A stretch of 64,000 nt of DNA from Leptasterias polaris (GCA_037783415.1 JAZGTN010000179.1:784001-848000), one strand, 5' to 3'; shown: positions 12,112 through 24,744, counted from the first letter of the stretch. Notes: generated by a model from the sequence alone, not told the origin. Numbers and translations: made by a program.

Positions 12112-12285
12112 CTGGTTCCATTCCGACGTCAGCCACACTGCGCCACAGGGCATGTTATTGCATGTCCTTGACGTTCTTGGTTTAGTGATAGTGTTGCACG
12201 AGTCGTCCTGTAAGACTTCAGTACTGCCTTCTGTAGAGCAGACAACATAACGACTCTTGTGTCCTCCGCCACATTCTGCTGAACA
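12112..12285 (-). CDS. TSP1-domain exon (second seen)
   Basis: The exon has 58 codons, phase 0 at both ends, acceptor TTTAACAG and donor GTATGA. It reads CSAECGGGHKSRYVVC and then SRTCNNMPC, and ends AVWLTSEWNQ, which begins the next TSP1 repeat. All six TSP1 cysteines are visible. The exon is short and has no internal start codon. It is colinear with 13283-13456 upstream and 10203-10379 downstream. Confidence 0.93.
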
Positions 12286-13282
12286 CTGTTAAAGAAAAGC
12301 AATTTGCAAAAATGAAAAGAAAAAAAATATATAAAGTTATCCTTCTCAAGGGAAAAAAATATATGTGACAAAGAGAACCAGGTTTTGGGGGGGAAACAAT
12401 CAGCCATTATAAATTCTGAGTTTCATCTTATTATTTCTTTCTTGTTTTACTTCTATCCAGGAGGACAGGGGCCCCACGGGTTGGGGGAGACCAGAGCAGC
12501 ACTGACTGATATTTACAAGCTATACAAACTGGGCTATCCTGTCACCAGAGAAAGCTTGGTGTTCTTGAGATTAATCTGCTGCAGAATGGAGAAGGTTGTG
12601 GGTTAAATTCAGGGGTGTAGAAGGAACATTTTTTCCGGAGGGTATGGAAGCCAGTGGTATATTCTCCACTAAATGTCATGAACAGCAAGCACCCAGCACG
12701 GATTTACACTGTATTCAGTAGTGTCAGAGCAATAAACTTATTATTTTTCGATAAAATAATGATAATAATAATATTAATGGACATTTGTAGTGTGCCATAT
12801 CTGTCAGAAAGACACTCCCCGCGCATAGAAAAAGAACTCTGCTAATGTTGGTACCTAAATCATAAAATGGACAAGTGTGTTTTCAAGTTAGTTTTGAAGC
12901 TGGAGAGGTTCTGAGGTTCAGTGGAAGAGCATTCAAAAAGAAATGGTCCAGCACATGAACAAACAAAAACAAAAACAAATAAAAAACGTCTCCCCAAGTG
13001 TGTTTAGAACGTTGGATGTTGAGGAGCATACATGTAGGTGTGCTAAAAGGAAAAATGACTGAATTTTAGGCTGGATGTCGTTGTTCTACATCTTTGTACA
13101 CCATTGCAAACATAGGTTCAAAATGCCTGGTAAACACCTCTGGTTACACCCCCAAGAAGATGGATACATTTTTAAAACCTTTTCTTTTATAGAAAAACCC
13201 AACATTATTCTTTATGTAAACATCAGTGAAGGACTAAGTTCGTATAAAAAACCCAAAATATCAAGTGATAATTGCAACTTAC

Positions 13283-13456
13283 CAGATCATTCCACTCTGA
13301 GACAAACCAGTTGCTGATGCAGGGGCCCATATCACACGTCTCCTGATCTGCCGGTTTGGTCTTACCAGCGCATTCGCTCTCATCAAGCTCCTCTTGCTCA
13401 TCATTGATGCAAGTCACGTCTCGATGACGCCTGCCCTCACTACAAGGCACATCACA
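13283..13456 (-). CDS. TSP1-domain exon (first seen) of an ADAMTS-like/papilin-type matrix protein
   Basis: This is the most upstream exon recognised in the gene. It has 58 codons, phase 0 at both ends, acceptor CTTTCTCAG and donor GTAAGT. It starts CDVPCSEGRRHRDVTC, contains ETCDMGPC and ends NWFVSEWNDL, the Trp ladder of the next repeat. The first motif is C-D-V-P-C-S rather than C-S-x-x-C-G, so this repeat lacks the usual O-fucosylation Ser. With the exons at 12285, 10379, 9182 and 7270 it gives four TSP1 modules and a PLAC domain, a secreted or matrix-bound C-terminus. Upstream exons (signal peptide, spacer, any metalloprotease domain) were not found in the next 14 kb. Confidence 0.93.
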
Positions 13457-15429
13457 CTGAGAAAGGTGAAAGAAAAAATGAGGAAATTTTGTAAGATGAT
13501 TGAAGCATTTGCATGGTGTGATCATAAGAAAAACTATAGTAGTAAACTTGCGGTATTACAACAACCATGTATGAAACTCTTTTGGGAGAAGTGTTGGCTC
13601 TGACATTCCAAACGGTGTACCCTGCTCATCTTCAGGAGCATGAAGACGAAGCAGAGTATCGAAGATGAGCAGAGTATACTGTCCGAAACGTGAAACCACA
13701 GCGGGTCTTCTCGTGGTTAGTTTCACTGCAAACGTCTAGGAGACAGAATTACAAAACCCTTTTCAAATGTTTATATTCCAATATACACTTAGAGCGGGGC
13801 TCAAAGATCAAATTCAGTTTTGTGATCCACCCACTTGGACAAAATGAGAAGTCTCTAACATCAAGTTACAACGGTGTAAAATGCCATCATGTGCAAAATA
13901 TCTTTCAAAAAAACAAAAAAAAACGTCACAATATAGGGTCTGTACTATTTTGTATGGAGAATTTTGATAGTTAATTTCTGAATTGTTATGATATTCAATC
14001 AAAACGGCACTGAATTTGACATTTTGACTGACCAAAAACTCCTCTTTGAAATGTATAGACCCATTTGTTTTTTACGTCTGACGATGTCATGCATCAAATC
14101 TGCTCTGAAAGAGTATTAAATACAATGGCATTTCACACCATTTAAGGTGAGTTAAAGAGACTTGCAACTTCCCCCACTTTCAAGAGAACTCTATTTGGAA
14201 GTGCATCATAAAACTGAGTTTGACCTTGGAGCCCCTCTTTAATCAATCTTTGCCAAGTTTCCTGAATACATGTACATTAATTATTATTACTTTTATTATT
14301 ATGTGTAACCATTTATACTGGGTAGCCACCTTCAGTGTGTGAACACTGTTCTCCCTGAGGGCGCCGTCACCAAAACGGAGTGAGAATTTGATGAGGATAA
14401 ACACATTAGCAATTCTGTACTTGACAGATGACTACTATTCAAACAGTGGAGAAATCTGAATAAGTACAGCCGCAGCTCCCACTGCTGTATGAATTGGTTT
14501 AAAAGAGAAAAACATCATCAATGAATCTCCGGACTAATCCTAGAATGCAACTTGACGTTTCTTTTTTTAGACTACAACTCTTAGTTTTTAAGTATTGGAA
14601 ATGTTTGCAGCTCCATAATAACAGAAGTTGAGTTCATAATGTCGTTTTGAGATTAGGAAATCCTCATCATGAATTGAAAAGCCAGAGTCTAGACTCGCTC
14701 TGTCTTTTTTGACATGTAGTTAACAATAACTTGACTTCCCCCTCCCTAGTCACGTAGTAAGGGCTGAAGTCAAGGAAACAATAGGTTAGGTACGTACGAT
14801 CACAAGTCACATATGATTAACAAAGGAAGGCATTAATTCTTATACAGGAATACATGTTCCTCAAGGGGGAGGGGGTAGAGGGGACTAACTCTGATGTAGA
14901 GAGTTGGGGACGAGATGTGTCCAAAATAGACTGACAGGTAGCAAAACAAGAGTGGAGCGAAAAACAACTCAGGGGTAAATCAGTAGCACCCTGTCTATAT
15001 ACAGAAACAAACTCGGATGTGGAGCACCAGAGAGTCAAATTAGTTCAAGATAAATACTAAATAAAAACAAATGTCCAAAGCGGAGGCATCCAATTCCTTC
15101 CTGCATTTGAAAACAACTTTCTCTCTCCCTCTTGCTCCATAAAATTAATGTGCAGGAACTGTGCACTTAATGTGTTTTTAATGCACTGACACTCAATCAC
15201 ATCTCTCCAGTCCTTAATTCTGTTGGAAAGGTATGAATGTGATTGATTGTAAAAGTTCTTGTGATGAAACCAAGGATGCCACAAAGAGCAGCATTAAAGA
15301 CAAAATACAGAATTTGTAAAAAGTAAAAAAGAAAAGAAAAAAGATTGAAGATTTCCAATATGAAATATTTATATTTTATGTTCTATTCTTTTGAAATGAT
15401 GGCATTTTCCACTTTGACAACCCAGTATA

Positions 15430-15720
15430 AAGACCAGTATACGCTTAATGTGACCCAACATATACCGGTACATGAAATAACAAACCTGCGAAAGTTTAAG
15501 ATAAATCGGTCTTCGGAGTAATGAGAAAACAGTGAAAAATCCCATTATATATAAAGACTAACTGTTCAACACATTTCCTTAAAAAATATAGCATTTCTAG
15601 CAAAAGTATTTCAAGGGAAGTTTTTTTCCACCATGACCATCTTTATACCATGTAAGTAATGTGAACATTTACATTTTCAATCTTACCAATGTTGTACAAA
15701 TCCTTTAAGGAACTTTAAAA
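15430..15720. repeat. Dispersed repeat, second copy of the 7915-8225 sequence
   Basis: Shares ordered blocks with 7915-8225, including TGACCCAACATATAC, TATAGCATTTCTAGC, CCACCATGACCATCTT and CAATCTTACCAATGTTGTAC. It begins with AAGACCAGTATACGC, recalling the TTTGGTAATTGTC family. Confidence 0.65.
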
Positions 15721-17449
15721 AAGTAAGAGAATGATTTCTTTCCATCTGAAGAAAATTACAGCTACTTTTTTTTCACCAGCAGACATAAAAAGATCTGAAT
15801 TCCGATAAAAGTCTGAAATTTCCCATCCTTGAACTTTTTTGGGTAATGTCTTAGGAGGCTTCTCTTATAGATGGTTTTTCAAGTTCAAGATCTTAAATTC
15901 TAGATTGTGTTCACAAGAAATTAGCAAAAAGTCTGAAAGGTGTGTTTCTGTGAATGCTTCTTCTGAATTTCTTGAGGGATTTGAAATGTATCCCAGAGAG
16001 TGTAAATGTGAAGGAAACTTCAAATTCAAACCATGGCATAGATTCAAGGCTACTTCATACCCAATTAGTGAATCATAAAGAAGTGGAAATTTGCAGCAAA
16101 ACATTTGCTTAAGTTGCACACTGGTAAATTCTACACTCCACTTTTTCTTGAAGCGTGAGCCAGACTTTTTAAACATTTCATCAGCAACACCACGAATAGC
16201 ACTCTACGTGTTGAACCAATTTGATTTGTTTTTATATTTGAGGAAATTTGATAAAAAACAATAACTTGATGACGTAATTCATCAAAAAGCTAACTTACTA
16301 TAAATATTAATTTTTCATAATAACAGCTGTTTTGTGAACTGCTTACCAACCGGTTATAAATGCAAACAAATGGATAACGGTCTCATGTTTCCACCCAAGC
16401 AGAGTCTTTCTCAAAGGCAATGACAACAGCAGTAGTCAAGTGAAAAGAGAGAGGAGGTATAATTCAGTCAGAGAAAGCAAGTATGGGTAATGTTTGGAGG
16501 GGGTTGCTTTCTCAAAAACAGGAGATCAAAGTTATCACAAATTATGATAATGCTATTTCTCTTGCATACTTGACAGTCAGAATGTAGTCTTCCTGAAACT
16601 GTTGATGTACCATCCTTTATAAATCCTACCATGATAAAATCAAAATCTCGTCGTGACAGGAAACATCCTCTGATGAGAAAATGTTGGTATTCTGCCAACA
16701 AACTTATCATCCTAACCCACCACTAAGAGACCTCACACACCCATGAATGTTCATGGGGCCTCACTTGTGATGATTCTCTAAGAGTTTAGCCCTTCCAGAG
16801 TGTGTGTCACTGCATGGAAATATCTCTTGAATCTCCCTTGTGTACGCAAGAAAACAGGACATGAAGATATTTATAATATGTCAAAAGACAGTAATGGTGT
16901 GTTTGTAAAATAGTGGAACATCCTGTGTGGGCTGAATGTACCATCTGGTGAATGAATGTGCGTCTGCTGCACGCCCAAAGTTTATACTAATTCCAAATCG
17001 AAAGATGGCATACGTTTGTGTGTAATTTTATCAAAAATCACTAACTTCATTATTCAAAAGCATTTCTTATGACAACAACTTTTAATTCAAAGAAGAACTT
17101 ATAGTCTTCGTTGAAGAATGTGTAAAAAGCCTAGTCCAATTTAGAAATTTTTCTTGCATAAATCATCAGAGAAAAAATAGCTCAATGCAACTTCTACATT
17201 GGCTTCTGGTAGTCAGTGGAGCCACTTTGTGAAGTAGGCGTGGCTTACAGTGGATACATCACACTTAAGAAAATGATAGCTGGGGGGGGGGCATACTGCC
17301 TCACTTTCAAATCAACTGTGAATAAGCATAAGGTGAACAGTTGCGGCTGTGTATAGCAGCTTACTTTACTTAACTCTCTCCACAGAGATGCATATACCTA
17401 AAGGCAAAGAAAACCTTTGGTTTTTGAAACTGTTCGACTGTTTTAATCC

Positions 17450-17765
17450 TTTATAAAACTAACCTGTAAACAATTTCATTTCAAAAGGTGGTCGCGTTTT
17501 GGAGATATCGCAAAAAAAGAATTTGTCCACGCAGGAAGAATAACCCCTAATAGGTATGCACAATCTGAGAAAAGTATCTGACAGTAACGTTTCTCAGATA
17601 TTAATTTTGGGGCATAAAAACTGATACCTTTTTTCATAACCACGTTACTTTGAAGTGAAATGTTTCTCAAAATGCTTTATACTATTGAAACCTGCTGTAC
17701 TTCTAACCAATAAGTTTTTATTGCCTTTAATTTTAAGAGTGATTATCAAACATATACCTTCACTT
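17450..17765 (+). repeat. Right half of the TTTGGTAATTGTC MITE family
   Basis: Shares CTCAGATATTAATTTTGGGG-like, ACTACGTTACTT-like, TTTCTCAAAATGCTTTATAC and AATAAGTTTTTAT blocks with 7620-7800 and 23490-23620. The left half is diverged or replaced. Confidence 0.5.
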
Positions 17766-18282
17766 TAAGCTCTGAAAATGCGAGGCCAATTTGAAAGATT
17801 AGTTTACAATCCGAGGACTTTCAACATGATCAACTGTGACTAGAGTCATTAAACTGCGATCAAAATAATCAGACTGAAATGTCAAACTGCATTAAACTGT
17901 TGGTTTAGTTAATTGAAATCTCAGTGAATGCTAACGCCAGATGGTGTTTTGATATCATTTGTATCAATACAAGTTTGTTCACTTTCTCATCCAGGAAGGA
18001 TTTGTCTTCATCAGCGTAGAGCATTGATTGTGTCGGACAAATTCAGCCCCAGTCCGTCTGAAGATGCTCAAGGAGAGATGAAAATATATCGGCACGAATT
18101 TGCTCAGTGTCTTCTTAAAGAAAAAGCACAAGCAAGCCGGAGCAAGCCCTCCGAATGGGCATCTAGCTTTTAACCAAACGCCCTCATTTCAACTCTTTGA
18201 ATTGTATTTGATAAATAAAACAGTGGTGCACCAGGAGGCTGGAAGGTATCAATTCTGACTTCATCTTGTGTGTTTATAGGGA

Positions 18283-18372
18283 GGGGGTGGTGGATGGTGG
18301 TGGGGGAGGTCGTAGGAGGGTGGGGGAGGTCGTAGGAGGGTGGGGCAGGTCGTAGGAGGGGGGGGGGGGTTC
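18283..18372. repeat. G-rich tandem repeat, ~21-bp unit
   Basis: Three to four copies of GGGGGAGGTCGTAGGAGGGT, ending in a G run. The plus strand could form G-quadruplexes. Confidence 0.75.
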
Positions 18373-18839
18373 TTGATGCAGGGGGAGGGCTCAAGTAGAA
18401 TGCAAAAAAGGACACACTTGAAAAGAGCAGCAGGCTTTCAGAATGTGCCAAACTCGATTTGAATGTTACTTTTTGTAACAATTTGCCTTGCCATTTTGTT
18501 TCTCTCAATAAATAGAGAAAAGGTCAACAAGAAAGAAAGCACGACCTTGGAGGGGGGCTATAGCCCGATCCCCGACCTCCTTCTTGGGTGCACCACTGAA
18601 AAACAAAAACACATTTCGGGATCCTTCAAATTGCTTAAAGAAAAACATAATGCGCACCAAGTTTCTTGTTTAAAATGTGTTCAGTATATATATTTTTGTA
18701 TGCCAACTTTTACTTAAAGGTAATATGCAGTTAGACCATGGTTTAGACCATGGCCCATACTTCATAAAGCTGTTTAGCACCAAAAATCTTCCTTAGCAGA
18801 CACAGGGTACCATGTCATCTTGACTCATCTTCCTTAATT

Positions 18840-19889
18840 AATGATGCTAAGAGTGAATTTTTGATCATCGGATCAAAGCAGCAGTTGAAGAAAATTAATA
18901 TTTCCAATATCATGATAGCTGGTGATGCTAAAGTTTTTCCTACAACATGTGTTCGTAATTTGGGGTCATGGTTTGATTCTGAACTTACAATGAACACCCA
19001 CATCAATAAAGCTTGCTCTGCAGCCTTTTTCATCTTCACAACATCAAACGCATTAGTCAATTCCTAACACAAGACTCTCTTTTAAAACTAATTCATGCAT
19101 TTGTGACCAGTCGTCTTGATTATTGTAATAGCCTTTTGTATGGTCTGCCCAAGTCACAGATAGCTAAACTACAAAGGGTTCAAAACGCTGCAGCCAGAAT
19201 TGTTACTAACACACACTGGTTTGAACACATTACACCTATAATTCGTCAATTACATTGGCTGCCTGTTTTGTACAGGATTAATTTTAAAATCCTTTTGTTG
19301 ACCTTCAAAGCTCTTTATGGTCTTTCTCCAAAGTACTTACAGGATCTTGTTTCCATCCGGAAAGTATCTTCACATCAACTTAGGTCAGGGAATAATGGTA
19401 TTTTCTTGGATTATCCTTCTGGTAAAATGTTGACTACATTTGGTGATAGGGCTTTTTCTGTGGCAGCCCCTAAGTTTTGGAATGCGCTACCGTTTCATAT
19501 ACGTAGCGAACAGAAACTTACCTCTTTTAAATGTAATATAAAAACCCACCTTTTTAAAGCCGCTTTTTAGTGTGTCTTTCTTCTATGGTCACCCTTGCCA
19601 GTTAGTTTAGATTTTTAGCATAGATAGGGTTAGAGGCGCGTCTGTCTCCTGAAAAGGTCAAAACATTACCGATGCCAGCAGGGATAGGCCTATGTAATAA
19701 GTAACTATTAGTTCACTGTTGGCGGGACAGACGTATCCCCATACTTTTGTTTGGGCACTGGCCTGGTGATCAGTCTTTTTTCTTTGTCGTTTTCTTCCAT
19801 TCTGTGCTTTTTAACATGTGTTCTGCGCCTTTGATCATTTTGTATGTAAGGGGCGCAATATAAATTTTTAATATTATTATTATTATTAG
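18840..19889 (+). mobile_element. 5'-truncated LINE, L2/CR1-like, 3' end of ORF2
   Basis: This is the C-terminal part of a non-LTR retrotransposon reverse transcriptase protein: motifs LGSWFDSEL, KACSAAF, SRLDYCNSLLYGLP, LQRVQNAAARIV, LHWLPV and RINFKILLLTFKAL, then FWNALP and KTHLFKAAF before TAG at about 19570. After it comes a ~300-bp 3' UTR ending in GCGCAATATAA and ATT repeats, typical of the L2 group. Reverse-transcriptase palm motifs and the endonuclease are missing (5' truncation). A 1-nt loss in a T run near 19030 shifts the frame between AAFF and HLHNIKR. It is therefore a dead copy. Confidence 0.88.
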
Positions 19890-21285
19890 TTACAAGTGTA
19901 AATGTGGCGATATACAAACTCCAAAGCATGTGCTAATCTGCCACTTCTTTGGTACATGTACATGTACATGTAAGGGGTCACATTAGCAGAGTGGATGACA
20001 ACTTCCATACATGTAGATGGCTGTATGAAAACAATCTACTTCACTTGTAACTTGACTGTTCATACTAATATACATGAACATACAATGTACTGCTTGACAG
20101 CAAAAAAAGTTTATTTTCCTAAGAAATTTACAGATACTGTATTTATCACCATCACAGAGGTCCCTTTACGATGCAACTGACAGTCCAAAGGAAACAAGGT
20201 TTTATAGAAAACCACAACAACACTTAGATATCTCAGAGTTTACTACGCAGCAAATATTTCATTACAAGAAGAAGAAGGAGACCCAAAAGTGATTTTGCTT
20301 GAAGTATGTTTTCTTTAAAAGGTGACTTCTACCGTCTGAAAGTTTCTCATCAAATGAAAACAAAACGAAAGCTACAACTTTTCTCGCGATTGTTTGAATG
20401 CTTCTGCGTTATAACATTATCATGTACTGTACAACGTCCATCCCACATCATTGTAATTACAGTCCATGCTCACTGCCTCATGCAAAATGTTTTGTGAGCC
20501 AGGTACTTAAGAATTTTTCTACAACCATTGGAAAAAAACTGCTAACATGATGGATGCATAGTAGTACCTTTTGTGTTTCCTGTCAGAACAGGGAATAATG
20601 GTTGATATACATGTACATGTACATCATACAAACATGCACACAAGCCTAGTGACAAGCTGCAAGTGGCTTGTACTAAAATACTCGCAGCGTCGGCGGCGGC
20701 AGCAGAACGGAAAAGTTGACCTATACTTCCACTCCACTTCATGTAAAAGGTTTAGGAAAGGTAATGTCCTAGTTGACATTTTCAAATGTTCCCGTGTCAG
20801 CATACAATCTACAAGTCTAAAACAAAATCAATTACTTCTGTTTTATTGCTTTTCCCAGAAACTTTTCCGGGAAAAATTTGATTACAAAAAATAATAATAA
20901 TAAAGTGACATGGCTGGGAAATTACAGACATTTTGTCTGTAACGGGTTTATCAGCCAACTTTATGGGTGTGATTTGTGAGGCTTTTTATATCTTGCCATG
21001 ATTTGCTATGTTATTGTACCCCTTTTTCTGAAGAAGTCTTTTCTAGGGTACAAAATAAACACAAAATAAAACCTTGTAGGAACCAGCAGGCAAGGCAGAT
21101 GTGAGCTTCTGCCCACTCTTTTGTAGTACTTACGCCCATTTGGCAATTCAAGAAAGAAAATGTATCGGACACTTTGTAATAACTCGCTCTACATGTACAA
21201 TGTACAACCCCACCTAGACCCAAACTGACGAGGACCAGTTGAAAATGAATGCTGTCGCTGATCTAGGGAATTATGAAGGGTTGTT
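19890..21285. other. Non-coding; no gene seen
   Basis: Includes repeated ACATGT runs (GTACATGTACATGTACATGT near 19960 and 20605). No exon or delimited repeat was found. Confidence 0.45.
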
Positions 21286-21547
21286 TTCAGTGCTAGTCCA
21301 CAGCCTCCTTGGCATTGCCACAGCTGGTCTTCACACATGCACTCGATGAAATTGCCACCATCTGATCAGAAGAGCTGATTGGTCCACAAAGTACCCACAG
21401 CTGGATGACCTACATTTACATGCAATCCCTCCAATAAATTGTCACCTTTATCAACCGAAAGTCCATTTATGCAAACAGTAACATGCCAAGAATTATTCAA
21501 GATTGATGTCTCTTTTAAAGCACATGTGTCACATTGATAATTGTCAA

Positions 21548-22463
21548 AGACCAGTATCATCCACACTTGACAAGACCAGTATCATCCACACTTGACAAGA
21601 CCAGTATCATCCACACTTGACAAGACCAGTATCATCCACACTTGACAATCATCCACACTTGACAAGACCAGTATCATCCACACTTGACAAGACCAGTATC
21701 ATCCACACTTGACAAGACCAGTATCATCCACACTTGACAAGACCAGTATCATCCACACTTGACAATCATCCACACTTGACAAGACCAGTATCATCCACAC
21801 TTGACAAGACCAGTATCATCCACACTTGACAAGACCAGTATCATCCACACTTGACAAGACCAGTATCATCCACACTTGACAATCATCCACTTGACAAGAC
21901 CAGTATCATCCACACTTGACAAGACCAGTATCATCCACACTTGACAAGACCAGTATCATCCACACTTGACAAGACCAGTATCATCCACACTTGACAAGAC
22001 CAGTATCATCCACACTTGACAATCATCCACACTTGACAAGACCAGTATCATCCACACTTGACAAGACCAGTATCATCCACACTTGACAAGACCAGTATCA
22101 TCCACACTTGACAAGACCAGTATCATCCACACTTGACAAGACCAGTATCATCCACACTTGACAATATCCACTTGACAAGACCAGTATCATCCACACTTGA
22201 CATGACCAGTATCATCCACACTTGACAAGACCAGTATCATCCACACTTGACAAGACCAGTATCATCCACACTTGACAAGACCAGTATCATCCACACTTGA
22301 CAACTTGACAAGACCAGTATCATCCACACTTGACAAGACCAGTATCATCCACACTTGACAAGACCAGTATCATCCACACTTGACAAGACCAGTATCATCC
22401 ACACTTGACAAGACCAGTATCATCCACACTTGACAATCATCCACACTTGACAAGACCAGTATC
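21548..22463 (+). repeat. 25-bp minisatellite, main block
   Basis: The unit begins AAGACCAGTATCATCC and ends ACACTTGAC (25 bp), repeated more than 30 times with very few changes. Runs of about four to six full units are closed by a shortened unit that starts AATCATCC, or more reduced forms (AATATCC near 22165, AACTTGAC near 22303). This gives a crude higher-order period. The left flank (AATTGTCAAAGACCAGTATC) and the right flank of the second block match the interior of the MITE at 7436. Confidence 0.95.
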
Positions 22464-22697
22464 ACCCTTATAAAAAAAACTCAATGGTAAACCATTGATT
22501 TACCATTGAAAATTTACCATTGAAATGTACTTTTACAATCCTATGGTGTTTTGGAACGTTTTTTTACCATTGGGTCAATGGTAAATACCATTGATGGTAT
22601 ACCATTGAAAACCATTGGTTTAGTCAATGGTATACCATTCAATACAATTAGCTCAGCCAATGGTTTACCATTCAGTACCATTGGTGATATCAATGGT
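22464..22697. repeat. Block dense in ACCATTG / CAATGGT words
   Basis: About 230 bp splits the minisatellite into two blocks. It carries roughly fifteen copies of ACCATTG or its reverse complement CAATGGT, often as TTTACCATTG or TACCATTGA, in both directions. It can therefore fold in many ways. No coding potential. Origin unknown; probably an inserted element. Confidence 0.8.
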
Positions 22698-22834
22698 ATC
22701 CACACTTGACAAGACCAGTATCATCCACACTTGACAAGACCAGTATCATCCACACTTGACAAGACCAGTATCATCCACACTTGACAAGACCAGTATCATC
22801 CACACTTGACAAGACCAGTATCATCCACACTTGA
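22698..22834 (+). repeat. 25-bp minisatellite, second block
   Basis: Five to six further units with the same sequence as the main block. They run straight into TGTGACCCAACATATACATG, the right-hand part of the dispersed MITE. Confidence 0.93.
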
Positions 22835-23286
22835 TGTGACCCAACATATACATGTACATGTACATGAAATAACAAACCTGTGAACATTTAAGCTCAATCA
22901 GTCATTGGAGTCATCACACAAAAAAGTGGGGGGAAAAACCTCCAACAAAATCAATATTAGCTACTCAATCCCCCCCCAGGCACCCACATGATTTCCAGCA
23001 GCAAGGGTTAGTGTCTTAACTGATGAAGCGAAGAATACCAATAATCCACTCTGCTAATTAATGCCATCCTACAATGTACATGACTTTGTATAAATTAAAT
23101 TAATATTTTTCATGCCTTTCGTTCTTTTTTTAACCTGGCATCATTACTGTTTCACCAGACGGGTGCATCAAAATTCATTGATAGACAGATAGAGGGTTGG
23201 AGAGTCACTGTCAACAAAAGGAGTATTTAGTAACGGTGACATTCTTTGTCCGATGCGATGAAGACATACATGTACTTTGTTATGTA

Positions 23287-23640
23287 AAATACAGGCAGGA
23301 TACACTTTTGGTAATTGTCAAAGAAAAGTATCCTCACTAGGTGTATCCCAACATATGCATAAAATAACAAGTCTGTGAAAATTTAGGCTCAATTGTTCAT
23401 CGAAGTTGCAAGAAAATTATGAAAGAAAAAACACCCTTGTTGCATAGAATTGTGTGCTTACAGATGCCTGAGGAAGGCTTCATGCCTGAAGCCTTTCTCA
23501 CATGTAGATTCAAATTTGGGGGTGAAAAATTACCTCTTTCTCTAAAACTACGTTACTTAAAAGGATGCTGTTCTATTATTATAACAATGTTTTATAATAT
23601 AAAGAGCTATCCAGTGCTCTTTAAACTGACCAGATCTACA
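23287..23640 (+). mobile_element. Dispersed MITE (TTTGGTAATTGTC family), copy 2
   Basis: The left end GGATACACTTTTGGTAATTG is followed by AAAGTATCCTCACTAGGTG and CAACATATGCATAAAAT. The central palindromic word GAAGGCTTCATGCCTGAAGC also matches 7436-7803. The right end is diverged. Confidence 0.75.
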
Positions 23641-24101
23641 ATCTACAAGCAGATCAACAAATTTAACCTCTAAAGGAACATCCATTGAAAGCTTTTTTGA
23701 AACAAAATTTGTCAACTTTTGTGGATAGTTTTTTGTGTCAATAACTTTGGGGTTTTTTTCCCCATCAAAAATAAAAAGGGAATCGATTCTCTTCTACAGA
23801 AACAGCTGTTACAGGGAGAATGTAATGTATGTAAGACAAGGAAGGAAGTCATTAAGAAGATGATGACGCAGGATGGATAAAGGATAAGAGGAATGATAAC
23901 CATCTCCTGGAAGCAAGAAGAAGAGGAAGTTATATAGGACAAGAAGACAGAGAACGATGGGTTAGAAAAAGAATGATGATGATGATGATTATAGTGATCA
24001 GAGAAGAGGTTGGATGTCCTGTACATCAGATGGAGTAGAATATTGACAAAAGGATGGTACAAAAGAGAATGGGTTATTTCTAAAGACAAGAAGACAAGAG
24101 T

Positions 24102-24320
24102 ATGAGGTGCACCTGGTTGGAGTTAAAGGATAAGGAGGACAAGTGGACAAGAAAGTGTAAAGATGGTTTGATCTCAGAAGTAGGCTCAGAATTAATTAAA
24201 AAGTGGGTTTCAGATACAGCTGATGAGGAGGGTTTTGATACAACTGAGAAGAAACTGGGAGACTTTTGGGGACGCTATGTATGTACATGTATCCCAACCA
24301 AACATCATTCAAACAATTGA
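24102..24320 (+). other. Purine-rich open frame, unidentified
   Basis: A 72-codon plus-strand frame (ELKDKEDKWTRKC, SEVGSELIKKWVSD, EKKLGDFWGRY) lies in GA-rich DNA that continues from 23880. The strand bias alone could keep it open. There is no domain, acceptor or partner exon, so I do not call it a gene. Confidence 0.15.
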
Positions 24321-24366
24321 AAACAAAATTTCCAATTACATCAATTATTTAACCATTTGAAAAAAG

Positions 24367-24737
24367 AGTTACTTTGTTTTGCAGCCCAAAACCCAAACAG
24401 ATTCTTCTTTTTTCACAACATACAGTACTGATTTGCCAGAATTGTCTATGTTAGGTACAATGTACCGCATGAAATACATGTCTGTTGCAGACTGCTAGCA
24501 ATACAAGCCAAAACACCCAGCCCCCCTCCCCTCCCCCCCCTGTTCCACTCATGCCTAACTCTAAGGCATATCACAACCGCAGGTGCCCCGATACTAAACA
24601 CAACACATTTCCGTTTGCTAACCATGCGCCAATATTGCACACTGTACAAGTGCTTCAGAACCACTGTACATATGTACTTCTCGCTGGTTCCGTTAAGACT
24701 TTGTTTTGCAGCCCAAAACCCAAACAGATTCTCCATT
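24367..24737. repeat. Short direct repeat pair ~330 bp apart
   Basis: ACTTTGTTTTGCAGCCCAAA plus ACCCAAACAGATTCT occurs at 24371-24405 and again at 24698-24732. It may mark a local duplication or flank an insertion. Confidence 0.6.
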
Positions 24738-24744
24738 TGTAGCA

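Larger units (their letters stand above)
13457..18839. other. Long stretch without a recognised exon
   Basis: Probably an intron or the upstream region of the TSP1/PLAC gene. It holds dispersed repeats (13600-13690 with GAAGATGAGCAG inverted words, 15430-15720, 17450-17765) and microsatellite-like G-rich DNA near 18290-18372. A minus-strand open frame at 16468-16710 has several Cys but no recognised domain. Confidence 0.45.

Noticed and set aside
16468..16710. 80-codon minus-strand frame in the long intron
   Set aside because: No domain, no convincing splice sites, and no link to neighbouring exons.
18861..19067. Separate small gene before the LINE frame
   Set aside because: It continues the same reverse-transcriptase protein and is separated only by a 1-nt loss in a T run.
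21240..21360. Cys-rich minus-strand frame (ECMCEDQLWQCQGGCG) as an upstream exon of the TSP1/PLAC gene
   Set aside because: The acceptor CTGATCAG is plausible, but no TSP1 or other domain fits, there is no clear donor, and it is 8 kb from the nearest exon. Left as an open possibility.
21548..22834. Regular array resembling a CRISPR at first sight
   Set aside because: There are no unique spacers; the whole 25-bp unit repeats, the flanks are a MITE, and the setting is an animal genome.
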